A stretch of DNA of 64,000 bases from Diphasiastrum complanatum (taxonomy: Eukaryota > Streptophyta > Lycopodiopsida > Lycopodiales > Lycopodiaceae): the NCBI GenBank assembly GCA_029204225.1, contig CM055101.1:3602684-3666683 (forward strand). Reading direction: 5' to 3'. How positions within the stretch are numbered: the stretch's first letter is position 1; each line of letters starts with the position of its first letter. This document shows positions 32,250 to 44,186 of the stretch, one piece after another. The position numbers were made by a program, and so were the translations under genes. The notes under the pieces are model-generated. The model saw only the letters and a list, made by a program, of their open reading frames with translations, searched no databases and was not told the DNA's origin.

Positions 32250-32610
32250 GTGGCACTGTTGCTGGGAAGAGCCACACTCTCGTCTCACTGCATAGCTTCT
32301 TCTCTTTTTTCTCTCCCTCTCCTCTTCCTTCTCCTCTTTTTTCACACAAAAAATCGAAATTTTTGGGGTTAGATTAGTGTGATTTAGTGTTAGTTTTGCC
32401 ATCTTTTTTGAGATTTTGCCTCTTCTATCTTGATTTTTTGTTTGGAAGCATTGTAGGGAGAGATTGTGTGGTGTGAGATTCAGTTTCAAACACTCAATCC
32501 TCTCCAAAAAAAACCCATAAAAATCCGTAAAAATCAAAAAATATTCAAAATCTATTTTTGGCGAAAAAATTAGACGGGAAAATGGGTTAGAGGCCATAAC
32601 TTTCAGAACT
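32250..32610 (+). mobile_element. Primer site and leader of the gypsy-like element
   Basis: Begins with the degenerate tRNA-Asp-type primer site. The leader is T-rich and non-coding on the plus strand; the 123-codon minus-strand ORF here is a shadow. Confidence 0.5.
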
Positions 32611-32831
32611 GTAACCTTCGTAGAGCCTTCTGAACTTCCATCTTCTTCTCACTAGGACAAGGACAGAGAATTCTCTGCGAGAGTTAGTTCCCAGCCATTT
32701 TTCAAAATAACAAAAAAAAAACCTTTAAAAATTTTTTTTACTGCTAAGTAACCTTCGTAGAGCCTTCTGAAGTTCCATCTCAATCTCACTAAGACAAGGA
32801 CACAAAATTCTCTGCGAGAGGCACTTCCCAG
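32611..32831. repeat. Tandem duplication in gypsy leader, period 137 bp
   Basis: GTAACCTTCGTAGAGCCTTC through CTCTGCGAGAG is present at 32611-32692 and again at 32748-32831 with about ten differences, separated by an A/T-rich spacer. Confidence 0.85.
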
Positions 32832-33896
32832 TTTAACACCAAAAAAAATAATAATAATACTCGGTTGAGATGGGAGAGAAGGGGCTCGGCTGAAATGGTG
32901 TCTGTAGGTGCGAAGGAGGTGCAGAAGATGCTTGTGAATTGGGTGAATGAAGATGCAGGAGGATCTGAGGAGGTCTGGCAGGTCGTGTAGTGGTGTTTGT
33001 AGGCCGTTTTGAGCTGTGAACAGATCATAAAATGTTTCACATTTCTTGTATGAATCTGATCAAATATAACGTTGCAGCATAGATCATTTTAGAATGTGAG
33101 TTGTGCAAGTGGCAATGGGCCAAATGTTTACAGATCCTTTGCTCCAGAGGGTCTGTTGGCTTTTTCTTGTTCTTTCTTCATGTTTTAGAACAATTTCTAC
33201 CTGTTACCAAGCTCTCTGGGCATTTATTAGATGTTTTCTTGTTATTACAATGTCCAAATCAAGCAGAATGATGATTTGGATATTGTAGTTTATGTCCTGC
33301 CTGATCTAGGGAAGTCACTCTTGAACTGTAATCACATGCTCAAACCAAACATGTAGATCAGACATTCAACCAGGAAATCAGCGTAAAGAATGATTGCTAT
33401 GCCATGAAATCCTACTTTAATGTAGCAAAAACAAGACTAAATCAGATCCTTCACATCAAAACTAAGCTACACCTGTATTATTCCACAGAACAAGAAATAA
33501 GAAACTAATCTAACAACATTTTAACAGTCCAAGGATCAAGAAACACTCATTTCTTGATTCTTGGATAGCCCAAGAACATCAAGAACTAGATTGTAAGAAG
33601 ATATGCAAGATTTACACCACAAACCTAGCCTATTTAGTTTACCTGAATGCTGATTCCTACATTAATCCACAAGCAAGAAAGAAAATCTAATCCACTCTAG
33701 GAAAGCAAAAAAATTAATCCACTCTACTATCCACAACCACACACAAGGGATGGAAGGGCTCCAACTATTTGGCTATCTAATAGTAAAAATGACACTCTCC
33801 TGGCTGGTTCAAGATAGCTCCAACTGCATACTTTGATGCATCCATATGCATCGAATTGGGTAGTCGTAAGATTGGCATTGAGACCAATGCATCTTT
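32832..33896. other. No gene recognised
   Basis: Only short ORFs without domains; no LTR boundary before the Copia element at 33897. Confidence 0.4.
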
Positions 33897-36160
33897 AATT
33901 TAGAATTTGCTTTGCACAGGAACACAGATCATGCTACACAGTGACACAGACAGAAAATCACTCCCCTCAGCAAGCTCACATAGCAACTGTATTTCTCAAA
34001 ATGAAATTACACTGTACATATAGTTGTTCACTCAGGCAACCCATGCATGACCCAGGTTGCCGTTGGCGGGACGCGTGTCCCATCGACTTGCCTCGTGGTG
34101 AGGCCAACTGATCCTTATCCATTGATAGGACCCACAGTACAGTAACACAGTGATTCTAACTTTAATTCTAACTCTCTCCCTTAAAGTAGAGTCACTTTTT
34201 ATACAGTCATATACATAGCTTTAAAGTCAACAAACTTTAAATACAGAAAGTTTTGATCTAAACTTATCAAACTTTTCTCCAGTAAGTGGCTTAGTGAAAA
34301 TATCAGCTAGTTGTTCTTTTGTGTTACAATGAACAACATGAATTTCACGACTCAGCAGCCTCTCACGTATGAAGTAATATTGAATCTCAATGTGTTTAGT
34401 TCTCGCATGGAACACTCTGACTGTCGCTATGTAAAGTCGTGGGATTTTTCTGCTTCAAGCCAATTTCTTCCAAGATTGTCTCAACCATATAGCTTCTTGT
34501 GCAGCACTACACATTGCCTTATACTCTACTTCTGTGGTGGAAAGAGCAATTGTACTTTGCTTCTTACTAGACCAGGAAAAGCAATTACCACAAAACTGGA
34601 ATATATATCCTATGGTGGATCTACGATCATCATAGTCACCTCCCCAGTCCACATCCACATAGCCACACAACTCAGGTAAATCATCATGCTTCCTGTAAAT
34701 CAAGCCATACTCTAAAGTACCTTTCACATAACGCAAAATGCGTTTAGCTGCTTTCCAATGCGTTTCCGTAGGTGCTGCTATAAACTGACTTACAATGCCA
34801 ACAACATAGCATATATCTGGTCTAGTTGTGGTAAAGTAAATCAAGCTCCCTACTAACTGTCTATATAGCGTAGCATCAAATGATTGTGATTCATCAAGCT
34901 TAGAAAGCTTTTTACCTGGTTCAATAGGAGTGTTTACTGGTTTGCAATCCTGCAACCTAAACCTGTGTAGTAACTCTTTGACATACTTCACCTGTGTTAA
35001 ACCCACTTCATGTCCTTTTTGCCACACTTCTACTCCAAGGCAGTAATGCATCAGGCTAAGATCCGTCATCTCAAATTGTTCCATGAGGTCTTTCTTGATC
35101 ATGTCTATCATCTCTTGATTATTTTCCGTAATAATCAAGTCATCAACATAAAGAGCAATCAAAGCAACCATACCATCAAAGCATAAGACATATAGATTTG
35201 GATTAGAATGTGTTCTCACCATCTCCTTTGAACAAAAGTAGGCATCAATCCTGCTATACCACGCATGTGGTGCTTCTTTAAGACCATAAAGCGCTTTCTT
35301 CAAACGACATACTTTATTTTCTTGTCCTTTCGTTACAAAGCTTCAAATTGATCTATGAACACTTCTTCTTCTAACTCACCATTTAGAAAAGCAGATTTCA
35401 CATCCATCTGATGCAAAGGCCAACCAAAATGTGAAGCTAAAGCAATAAGTAGACGTAGAGTATTCCACTTACACGCCGGCACAAAGGTCTCCTCATAGTC
35501 AATGCCTTTATTTTGTGCGTACCCTTTGATTACCAATCTTGCTTCGTGCTTTGCTATGCTTCCATCTGCATGGTACTTAGTTCTGTATACCCATTTGCAA
35601 CCAATGGGTTGCCAACTGGTGGTTCTACTAAGTCCCATGTGCTACGCTTAGCAATTGACTCCATCTCCTCTCCCATGGCCTTGATCCAAATGTCATCATC
35701 CTTTGCTTCACCATAAGTCGAAGGTTCTTTGCTTTGAATAATGCTGGATAACAGAGCATAATTTGCTTCATACCTTTCAGGTAGTATTCTCTCTCTTGTT
35801 GATCTTCGTGGCTCTCCCTGGTTAGATGATCCTGGAAAGTCATCTATATCGCGGCTCTCCATCAATCTCGCAAACCACTTAGGGAGCTTTCTGTCAAGTG
35901 ATCGGCTTCTTGGTGAAAATGTATCCCACGGTACATCCTTCTCCTTGCGTTTGTCACCTACAATTTCAATCCTTCTTGCACCAAAAGGTTTGTCCCTACC
36001 TCTCCAACCTATTTCTTGAGGTTGAGTACTAGTATCTTGAGATGTATCCTCATGTTCATCACTCGGAAGGTCAATGAATGGATCATCATCAAGTGGTATC
36101 CTCACTATACCATTTTTCCTACTGGATGTGTCTATCTTCTCAGCATCTTTGTCTTCATAC
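33897..36160 (-). pseudogene. Truncated Copia element: 3' LTR, RNase H, RT, connector
   Basis: The 3' LTR (33897-34173) is nearly identical to those at 56097 and 61086. Upstream on the minus strand lie the polypurine tract, RNase H (STTEVEYKAM, FTKPLTGEKFDKFRSK), RT with ALYVDDLII, and connector (STWDLVEPPV, GCKWVYRTKYH). Compared with the sister copy at 56097-61360 it has a short deletion after the RNase H IWLRQ motif and a few stops. The element breaks off at about 36160, within the connector, where unrelated Copia sequence in the opposite orientation begins, so gag, protease and most of integrase are missing. Confidence 0.92.
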
Positions 36161-36545
36161 ATCGAAGCAGCTTACCACTGCATTGCCTTCTATGGAAGTT
36201 GAGGATAAATTCACTACAAAGCCCATATGTGAAGCAATATGGCTAAGGCATTCAACTACCACAAATAGCTCCAACAATTATTCATTGTGATAATCAAAGT
36301 TGAATTCAATTAGCAAAAAATCATGTGTACAACACCAATTTTAAGCACATCGAAGTGGATCCACAATTTACCAAGCAAGCAAAGTGGAGAAATGGAAATA
36401 GAATATTGTGATTCTGATAGTCAAATTGTCACGGTTTACAATTCTAAGTAGACAAACGTGAAAAGTTTAGATACCTCTTAGGAGTAAAAGCTAGCAAATG
36501 GGCAGCATCCAGACCAAATTTTTTTAACAAAATGGACACTAAGGG
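36161..36545 (+). pseudogene. Copia RNase H remnant (copy A)
   Basis: The plus strand encodes KKQLTTALPSMEVED-like, ICEAIWLRH, then in shifted frames VIHCDNQS-like, KHIEVDPQFTK and EIEYCDSDSQI, the last 110 or so codons of a Copia RNase H. It is the inverted counterpart of 50400-50830. The 3' end near 36540 (GGACACTAAGGGTGTG) could be a polypurine tract followed by an LTR starting TGTCATAAGT. Confidence 0.75.
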
Positions 36546-36849
36546 TGTGTGTCATAAGTAATATCACCTTTGTTATGTTGTACATTTTATACTTGCCTTG
36601 CATAGACTTTGATGCTAAAATATTGAAACAGTCGAGCAGAAAGGATACAGGCCGATTGAGATATCGAATATTTACAACTTTCTAATAGAAAAAACGAAGA
36701 TAGATAGATTACATGCAACGTAAATGCTTTTAGCTTTAGATATTGCTGATAGTTGAACAATATCTGTTGTGTGGGTTGGAAGAATGATAATGGAAACGGA
36801 TCGAGAGGAAAAGGCCTGCAATAACTGATAGCGGCTATCTGTAGTTCAG

Positions 36850-37432
36850 CTCCATCTTTGTCTTCATGTAGCGACTTAATCTGTACAACCCTACCATCAT
36901 CAATTTCATGTTATGAGTCCTCCCCTTCTGCTTCAGACCTTTCAGAAACCATTATTTGCCATTTCCTACTTCCGTTGTTACACCTATTTCTGCTTGGTTG
37001 CAAATGGAGCTCTAACAAGAGCCGAGGGTGAGCAGAATGGAATATAGGAGTTAAGGAAGGTTGTGAAATTGATCCTCTTAGGCTATTGAATGAAAGGGCT
37101 CCTCTTCTCTTGCTCATTTTGCTCTGCTGCCATGGCCCCCCAGCTGAAATGGGTGATGAATTGTAAAAAAGCTTGAATGGTATTGTGGAATTGCAAATAC
37201 AAGAAGAAGAAGAATGAGCAACGGAAGCAGGTTTTGAAATGCTACCTCTTCTCTTGCTCACTCTGCTCTGCTACAATGCCGACCCTGGCTTGATAAAACC
37301 ATGTTGAAATGGGTGATGAATTGTAAGATAGCTTGAATGGGATTGTGAAATTGCAAATAAAAGAAGAAGAAGAATGAGCAAAAGAAGCAGGTTCCAAAAT
37401 GCAGAGTAGCAATGGTGGCTGAGAGGGTCATG
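36850..37432 (-). pseudogene. Unit A: decayed copy of the exon-like ORF of unit B
   Basis: On the minus strand this reproduces the exon-like ORF at 49441-50163, including its internal tandem duplication (TIPFKLFYNSSPIS, MSKRRG). It has an in-frame TAA after GEDS (near 36911), and the base pair corresponding to the GT donor of unit B reads AT. A 21-bp in-frame difference (7 codons, near RVVQIKS) separates the copies, as expected between diverged coding exons. The N-terminal part is frame-shifted. No known family recognised. Confidence 0.6.
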
Positions 37433-37959
37433 TTTGAGCAATTGTGAATGTGTGCAAATTGTCAAGATATGGTAAAACTAGCTACATTGGTGAACATTGT
37501 TTTGATGCTGGATTTGTACTAGCATTCTTGGCTGGTTGTGCTGATGGAAATGAAGCTATTGGAGGTTCATTGTGTCACTCATTCATGGTCAAGTCATCAA
37601 GGTATGATGGTATCTTGAGGCAAGATGGAGATGGAGGCTCATTCATGGAGTATCAGGGTGGATACATGGCAACAAAGGACAAAGAAGGAGGAGACATGCA
37701 AGAAAATGCTGATCACTCACATATATTGCTTGTTTGCTGTATTTTTCCAGAGAGTTCAGAGTTGGAAGCATGGTGGAATCATTTCATTTACATTCTATTT
37801 GATTCTTCATGTTCTAGTCACATTTTGACATGTAAAATTGATGTAAGAAATAGTGAAGCATCCCAAGTGGACACTATTCTCTATATCAATTATGGTTGTT
37901 TCTATTTTGAGCATTACATGGTCATTGAAAGGAGGTCTATTTTCAGGAGGAAGATCATT

Positions 37960-38197
37960 CTTATGATGGATAAAAGTTCTATTGTCAAAAAGTATGCTAG
38001 GAGCAAGCATATTGAGATACAATATCATTTTATGAGGGAGCGAGTCATTGCAAAGGAGGTGGAGCTTCAACATGTGTCTTCAAGGGAATGTGTAGCTGAT
38101 ATCTTCACCAAAGCATTAGGAAAAGACTTATTCATGAAGCATAGGACTTCACTTGGAGTATTATCAAAGTCTATGCTAAAACTAGTTGAAGAGGGAG
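37960..38197 (+). pseudogene. Copia RNase H C-terminus
   Basis: The end of a 252-codon open stretch (from 37444) encodes KHIEIQYHFMRERVIAKEV, ELQHVSSRECVADIFTKAL and LGVLSKSM, the typical Copia C-terminus. Upstream residues of that ORF (37444-37950) do not look like Copia. A polypurine tract (GAAGAGGGAG) and an LTR follow directly. Confidence 0.88.
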
Positions 38198-38848
38198 TGT
38201 GAAAGATTCAACTAGTTTCATCTCATTTTGCAATATTTCCATATTTGGCATATTGAGGCCAAAACTTTTTTTAGACTTAGAGGTTGACTTTTCATATTTC
38301 ATTAGTCTAAATTTCATTTGAATAAACACTTTTTGAAAGTGTGGGAAAGTTAGATTGCGAGTTTGAGTAGATTCAATTTGAATAGTTGGGTACATTGAAT
38401 CTAGACCCAAAATTAGTAGGGTTAGCATTTTGGAGGGAAAGCCAAGTGGCCAAATAGGGTTTGGACGTGTTATAAAAGGATGCAACTCATGGAGAGAGCT
38501 ATCTTCTCTCTTCTCTATCTCATTTCATGCTTATACATGGTTCTCTTGGGTTCTACTATCCATTGGTGCACTATCTTGGTGATTGCTTGCAATTCTATGT
38601 GTAGAATGATCTATATTTGTTATTTTTGGATCCACATGTGCGAAATACAGTAGCTTGCTGGTTTTGTACGGACAACAATATTACTTTTTCATTTCATTAA
38701 AGTTTGATCAAGTTCTATTGGTATTTGCATCTCATTTTGTGTGTAGATGCTGATTTTTCTACATTGGTGAAATTGGTGGTGTATTTCTCTTTCTAACCAA
38801 AGATCATTCAAGTAGATTGGATCTTAAGGATCTAAAATCTCTCACACA
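38198..38848 (+). mobile_element. 3' LTR of the 37.9-kb Copia element
   Basis: Starts TGTGAAAGATTC after the polypurine tract; the probable end is TCTCACACA (inverted TGTGA/TCACA), giving about 651 bp. It contains GTTATAAAAGGATG near 38469 as a likely TATA region. A partial copy in the other orientation is at 41669-42026. Confidence 0.75.
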
Positions 38849-39090
38849 CTCTACATAAGCACAAACATGACAATAAAAACAATTTACGTTCGAATTTCAC
38901 ATCCGGATATCGGTTTAGCACGCGCATAGATCATTCGGATATCCTTCAGCCATGGCGGGTCACGTGGCATGCCCCTTGGCCTAGGAGGCTGTGGTGGAGG
39001 ACGAGGTGGTGGTGGATTTTCTTGGTGGCCTCCTTGCATTTAGTTGCATTGGGATGAATTCGTGTTGTTTGCTTCATGCGAGCCATTCGC
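38849..39090. other. Unassigned, left flank of foldback
   Basis: Contains GGATATCGGTTTAGCACGCG, a relative of the motif repeated within the foldback, and a short GGTGGTGG-rich stretch near 39005. Confidence 0.4.
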
Positions 39091-40150
39091 AGACCCAATA
39101 TCGGATCAACGCGCGCGTAGAAAGTTAGCAGCTGGAGAATGCAGGTCGGGCACGCCGGACAGATATCAAACAGAAACGTAAAAAACTAAATGATAATGGA
39201 TGGGCGCATGGAATTATGAAACATGAATATCACGATTGGGTCGGGTGTTTGTTGTAAGAAAAAATGGTAGCTTTTGAAAGACAGATCGGATTGAAACGAT
39301 TACAACACCATCAGGAAGCCCTCGACGAGAGCTTTTCAATGACACCCGAGATGACCCAATTCTGAGCTATGGTTAAAGAGATATTCTTAGTCAAAGTTTT
39401 GGGCAGTCAACAATCGACGGTCGACCTAATATTGGATCGGCAAGCGGTTGACCAGTTTGACCAGTTCAGACCCTAAGGGCTTGTGTTGATGTGATGTTAG
39501 AGCTTTTATATTATTATCTTTTTTTTTTTTTTTTGGAAAGAGCTCGACGAGAGCTTTGCAAGGACACCAGAATGACCTAATTACGAGCTACGGTTCAAAA
39601 GTTATAGGCAGTCAAAGTTTTGGCGCAAAACTTTGACTGCCTATATTTTGAACCATAGCTCAAAATTAGGTCATTCTAGTGTTGTTGCAAAGCTCTCGTC
39701 GAGCTCTTTCCAAAAAAAAAAAAAATTAAAAATCCTAATATCGGATCGGCGCGAGCCCTTAGGGTCTGAACCTGTCAAATTGGTCAACCGCTTGCCGATC
39801 CGATATTAGGTTGACCATTGATTGTTGACTGCCCAAAATGTTTGACTAAGAATATCTCTTTCATCGTAGCTCGGAAATGGGTCATGTTGGGTGTCATTGA
39901 AAAGCTCTCGTCGAGGGCTTTCTGATGGCGTTTTAATCGTTTCCATCCTCTAAAGGCTACCATTTTTTCTTACAACAGAAAATATCGGTTTAGCGCACTG
40001 ACCCAATCGAGATATTTCTATTCCAGACTTTCGTGCACCCATCCGCTATCACCTAGTTTTTGACTTTTTTGTCTGATATAGTTCAGCGTGCCCGACCTAC
40101 ATTCTCTAGCTGCTGACTTTCTACATGCACGTTGATCCGATATTGGGTCT
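39091..40150. repeat. 1.06-kb foldback (long inverted repeat with 3-nt loop)
   Basis: The left arm (39091-39622) pairs with the right arm (39626-40150) almost end to end around a GCG loop at 39623-39625. The outer ends are GACCCAATATCGGATCAACG and its complement; the inner stem is GCAGTCAAAGTTTTG. Arms differ by scattered changes and short indels (about 80-85 per cent alike by eye). Each arm itself contains two related segments (CTCGACGAGAGCTTT... twice) and an A/T homopolymer at matching positions (39523-39535, 39711-39725). No coding frame. A foldback transposon or arm-duplicated repeat is the likely nature; the transcript would form a long hairpin. Confidence 0.9.
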
Positions 40151-41397
40151 ATGATCGAAATAAAAACTAAATGAAATATTCTAATTTTTAGAGGGAATGC
40201 TTTAGATTCTCCCTTTGGCATGGTGGCCACGCCGCTTCTAATCGACAAAGATTTCAAAGTGTGTGATTGTCCAAAAAACAAACATCAGCATGGAAAAAGT
40301 ATGAAGACTCAGATTCGATCCAAAAACTTAACACAACAAACAATGGCCTATACTCACTTGCACATTGATCTACTATCGACTGCCGACTTTCATTCTCGGG
40401 TTATTGGTTCAGCGTGTGCCTCCTATACTACCTCATTGTTGATCTGTACACATGCGCGTTGATTCGATACTAGGACATCGCATGGCTCACACCAAACAAA
40501 CTGCTCGCCTTCATCCTGGGCCTCATCAATGGTTCCTCTTGGTCTCCGATTATGTGTCACCATTAGTCCAAAATATCTCTATGGAAGTTGAGCACGAATG
40601 AGAACACAGAGAATGAGAGATATACCTAAGAATGACAAGAAGTTCCTAAACTATAGGGATTAGTTAACTACAGTTTATGACTATTGATGTTTAATCAACC
40701 TCGAGTGTACAAATACGGACAACAAAAGAGTATTCGGATAGTAACTATGGTCCGATTACAATCATTTGTACTGCCCGACGGGATTTTTGAAAATCACCAA
40801 AATTTGGCCGGGAAAGACAAAAGCAATTTTCGTCCGTCAACCACTGTTACAGTTCGTCACAGATGGACACCATTGATTGGGCCACTTAAGCGTTGAAAGC
40901 GTGTGAAGTCAAAAAAGGCATCTTGACAAAGGTCCCATTTTGAGTTCTAATATCCCCTAATCAACTCTGAATTGTTATCCTGTTGTACAATCCCAAAGCT
41001 TTTACTGGTCGATCACAAGTACGATCCGTGGTTGAAAAATCATCGTCTCCTTTCTGGACTACTAGTTTGATTGTCCAAGTTATTGGATCAACTTTAATTG
41101 CACACAAATGTAATTTTTCCAGGTCTCCAATTATGAATTGTAAAGATTTTGTTAATTACTAAGATCCAAAATCATCTCTTGATCGTTGGTTATGAAAGAC
41201 AACACAATTAGCAAGAGACGGACCCATTTTGAAGATAATTGGTGAAAGATTGGTGCCAATTGTGCATTCGCCATGTGCATTGCCAAGATCTATGGAAGCC
41301 AAAACCCAGGACAGTTCTCCTGGAAATATATTATGTGGAGTGACCTAGTGAAGAGCGTATACCAGTTTATGCAATCCATCTCCAAGGTGATGACATT
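40151..41397. other. No gene recognised
   Basis: Right flank of the foldback; contains GCGCGTTGATTCGATACTAGG (near 40455), related to the foldback motif. No supported ORF. Confidence 0.4.
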
Positions 41398-41661
41398 TTG
41401 CCAATGATACGATGCTATGGATGTGGCAGAAGACATCACAAATCAAGATGCCCACACCAAGATAACCCAACAGCCTTCATGGCATTATGTTCAAATTGTG
41501 GCATTGGACATCCTTGCCCAGATTGTCCGTTGTGGTTACAATCGGCTATGGCGGAATCCATATTTGCAATGTATGTGAGTCGCCAAAAGGAAAATCCAGT
41601 CACCCAATGCTACAAACTGAATATCATAATTCCACAGGCTTTGAAATGGTTGCTGAATTGA
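41398..41661 (+). CDS. Small ORF with two zinc-knuckle-like motifs, retroelement-like
   Basis: 87 codons from MPMIRCYGCGRRHH to a stop. Two Cys/His clusters are visible, CYGCGRRHHKSRC (C-x2-C-x4-H-x3-C) and CSNCGIGHPCPDC (C-x2-C-x3-H-x5-C or C-x2-C-x3-H-x1-C). They resemble gag CCHC knuckles without matching the consensus spacing exactly. It lies beside retroelement pieces, so a decayed gag is likely; no longer frame can be built. Confidence 0.35.
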   Translation: MPMIRCYGCGRRHHKSRCPHQDNPTAFMALCSNCGIGHPCPDCPLWLQSAMAESIFAMYVSRQKENPVTQCYKLNIIIPQALKWLLN

Positions 41662-41668
41662 GGGATAT

Positions 41669-42026
41669 TGCATGTATAAGCATGAAATGAGATAAGAGAG
41701 AGAGACTTGTACTCTTCCCATGCTTCTACACTTATTTAAAGCGGGTCCATGCCCTAATTGGATGTGGCTATCCAACCTTATCAACAATAGAAAGTTCTAG
41801 ATCTATTCCAAACCCTACTTTCAAATAGACTAGATTCAAAGTACCAAACCATTCAAATTTGAATTCGTCCAAACTCGCCCTCCTAACTTTCCCACACTTC
41901 CCAAAAGTGGTAATTCAAATGAACTTAGACTAAAATAACTTTCATAGAGTCTATCTCTAAGTCTAAAATGCATATTGGCCTAAATTGCCAAATTAACTAG
42001 ATCAAACTAGTTGACAATTTCTCACA
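41669..42026 (-). mobile_element. Partial LTR of the 38.2-kb Copia family
   Basis: On the minus strand from 42026 it reads TGTGAGAAATTGTCAACTAG, then TTTAGACTTAGAG, GTGTGGGAAAGTTAG and CATTTCATGCTTATACATG, matching the first two-thirds of the LTR at 38198-38848. It is cut at 41669. It separates the zinc-knuckle ORF from the gypsy protease remnant. Confidence 0.8.
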
Positions 42027-42310
42027 TGAATTACTTGCGCAATTGTAACCATGGACATCCCAATAGAATACAATAAACGGATGGTGGCTTTGGTAAGTCC
42101 ATTACTACAAAGGTAATGACAAACTAAACTCACGCAATCTTGATAGGTATGTCTTCCACTATGCCTTTAGGATGACCAACTAGCTTGATATCAAAAGTTG
42201 CATGTTTCATTCTTGTAAGGCCCATTTAGCACATAGCTTTGTTGAGATCAGATTAATTCATGAACCATCATCTATCACGACTGTGCCTTTACCAGATTAT
42301 TTATTCTATC
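42027..42310 (-). pseudogene. Gypsy aspartic protease remnant
   Basis: On the minus strand, with stops, this reads VIDDGSxINLIS near 42290-42250 (D-x-GS type active site with following hydrophobic strand) and ILLGCPWLQL near 42060 (family form LLGRPWL). Both are landmarks of plant gypsy proteases. It lies downstream of the gag copies on the same strand. Confidence 0.5.
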
Positions 42311-42918
42311 TAGTATCGACAAGGTGATATTCCTCTACTCACTCTCTCAGGCGACTCCTACATTGGGTACTTCGTTTGATTCTTTAAAACCGGCACAAAA
42401 TAGTAGTTCTTGCTAGAGACTGTTGGTTTCAATCTCTCCACTAGCACTTCTTTTACTCAAGACACCAACTCAAGAAATTCTCCCAATCTAATATCCATCT
42501 TGCTAGATAGAATAATCACGATCATTTCTATTTGTGGCTCTTCAGTTTTAGTCATCTTGAAGGGTTCTTCGCGATGGTGCAATTGGGTATTAGCATCTAT
42601 TCATGGATTATGTAAATTCGATGGCAGCACAGGTGAGGAATTAACTTTGGTTGCAGCTTTGGCAGCTTTCAATGTCTCCTCTTCTTGCAAATCTTTGATT
42701 CACTCCTCATGTTGTGGTATTTCTTCTTCTTAGAGATTCAGATTCACCCCTAATTTGGTAGGTAGGTCAATAGTTGGTACAGATTCAATAGGTGTTGGAT
42801 AAACATCAACTCCTTTTTGCTTCTGAACTCGTGTAACAACCATCAATGGTGCACTTGGTTCAATAGGTTGGACAGTTGACCTTTGCTTAATTGTAATCAT
42901 ATATATTCAATGGAGCAG
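42311..42918 (-). other. Decayed gypsy linker between gag and protease
   Basis: No clear domain; the plus-strand ORF 42410-42733 is a shadow. Confidence 0.35.
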
Positions 42919-44186
42919 TTACCGGTGGTGGTCTGTTGGGTCTTGTTGGACAGTCCTTGTAACAATGTCCATAACCGCATTTCCAACAGAACGGGATAAG
43001 ATTTTTTTTATTCGGACATTCAACAATTCTGCGATTTTCTCCACATCCAAAGCGTCCATGTGGTGCTCTAGCTCACTATCTAGACTATTGTTGCGTAACA
43101 ACCTAGATAGTGTATTACTCTGAAGGACCAATATCTGATCAATATTGTAATTCCATTGGTCATTACCAACTGGAGATTTTGGTAATTTCATATTCGTAGA
43201 AGGAACATGTTGTACTGGAGGAGCTGCCAAAGCTAATCGTTCTGGAATTCCAAGACCATGGGCCTTACCATCAGGTCCTTCCCATATGGATTATCTCTGT
43301 ACTGACATTTAGCATATTTGTGCTGAATAACACGAGGATTAAATGAGTAAAAAGTTGTATCATATTCACTGAAATTGCATAGATGGCAATAAGTATCCTT
43401 CACATGTTGTTTCAGTATTGGACACTCATTTATAGTGTGATTTCTAGCACAAATCGCACACCAAACACTTTCTCTGCTAGGAAATATTTTAACCACCTTG
43501 TCAGTTGTTTTGTCAAGCTTGGCATTCTGCTCTTCCAATGCTTTCAACTTTGCATCGAATTATGACTGCATCCTTTCTAGCTACATCTGCTGCTTCTAGG
43601 CAAGTTTTTCAAATTCATCGAACATCAACTCAGTTGTTGCATTGACATTCATAGATGCAATAGTTGTGGATGTTGTGGTGGTTTGCCTTGCTGTATATGG
43701 CAACATTCCCATGGTTGGTTCATCATCTGAATCTTCATCCTCCTCACATATTGCATCATCCATAGTATATTGTAATGATGTTTAATCTGCTCGACATTTA
43801 AGTCTGTGTCTAATCCTTTCAGGTAGACCTGCTAAAAACCACATTATCATAGCGTCATTATTGATTAGTTTAGGATCACACTCTGATATGAGATGCTTGA
43901 CCCATTCAATATAATCTTGCCCCCTTTTCCTCTTTCCCATTTTCATCTTGCTTAGAAGTAGAAAAGGATCTTTCAAAAACTTTATGGGTTTAAATCTTGT
44001 GATTAGGCCAGCTTTAACCAATTTCCAATCCATACATTCAGTCTCATCTTGGTTGTAGAACCAATCTTGTGTTGCTCCTGTTAAGGCCATAGAAAATAAC
44101 TTAAGTTTATCATGTGGAAAAACTTTGCCATAAACCTCACATGATTTAGAAAAGATTTTGAGAAATCTGACTGAATCAAATCCATG
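42919..44186 (-). pseudogene. Gypsy gag, downstream copy of a tandem duplication
   Basis: The minus strand encodes the gag core (ALTGATQDWFYNQDETE, a PFLLLSKMK stretch, GQDYIEWVKHLISECDPK, MWFLAGLPERIRH), a linker with EEQNAKLDKTTDKVVK, the CCHC-type knuckle WCAICARNHTINECP and the tail with QILVLQSNTLSRLLRNN. Frame shifts separate the blocks. The segment 43061-44186 is duplicated at 44187-45312, and this copy carries the continuation into the protease side. Confidence 0.82.

Noticed and set aside
37444-37950. N-terminal half of the 252-codon ORF before the Copia RNase H end
   Set aside because: It is open but matches neither Copia nor another family; probably chance or rearranged sequence fused to the Copia tail.
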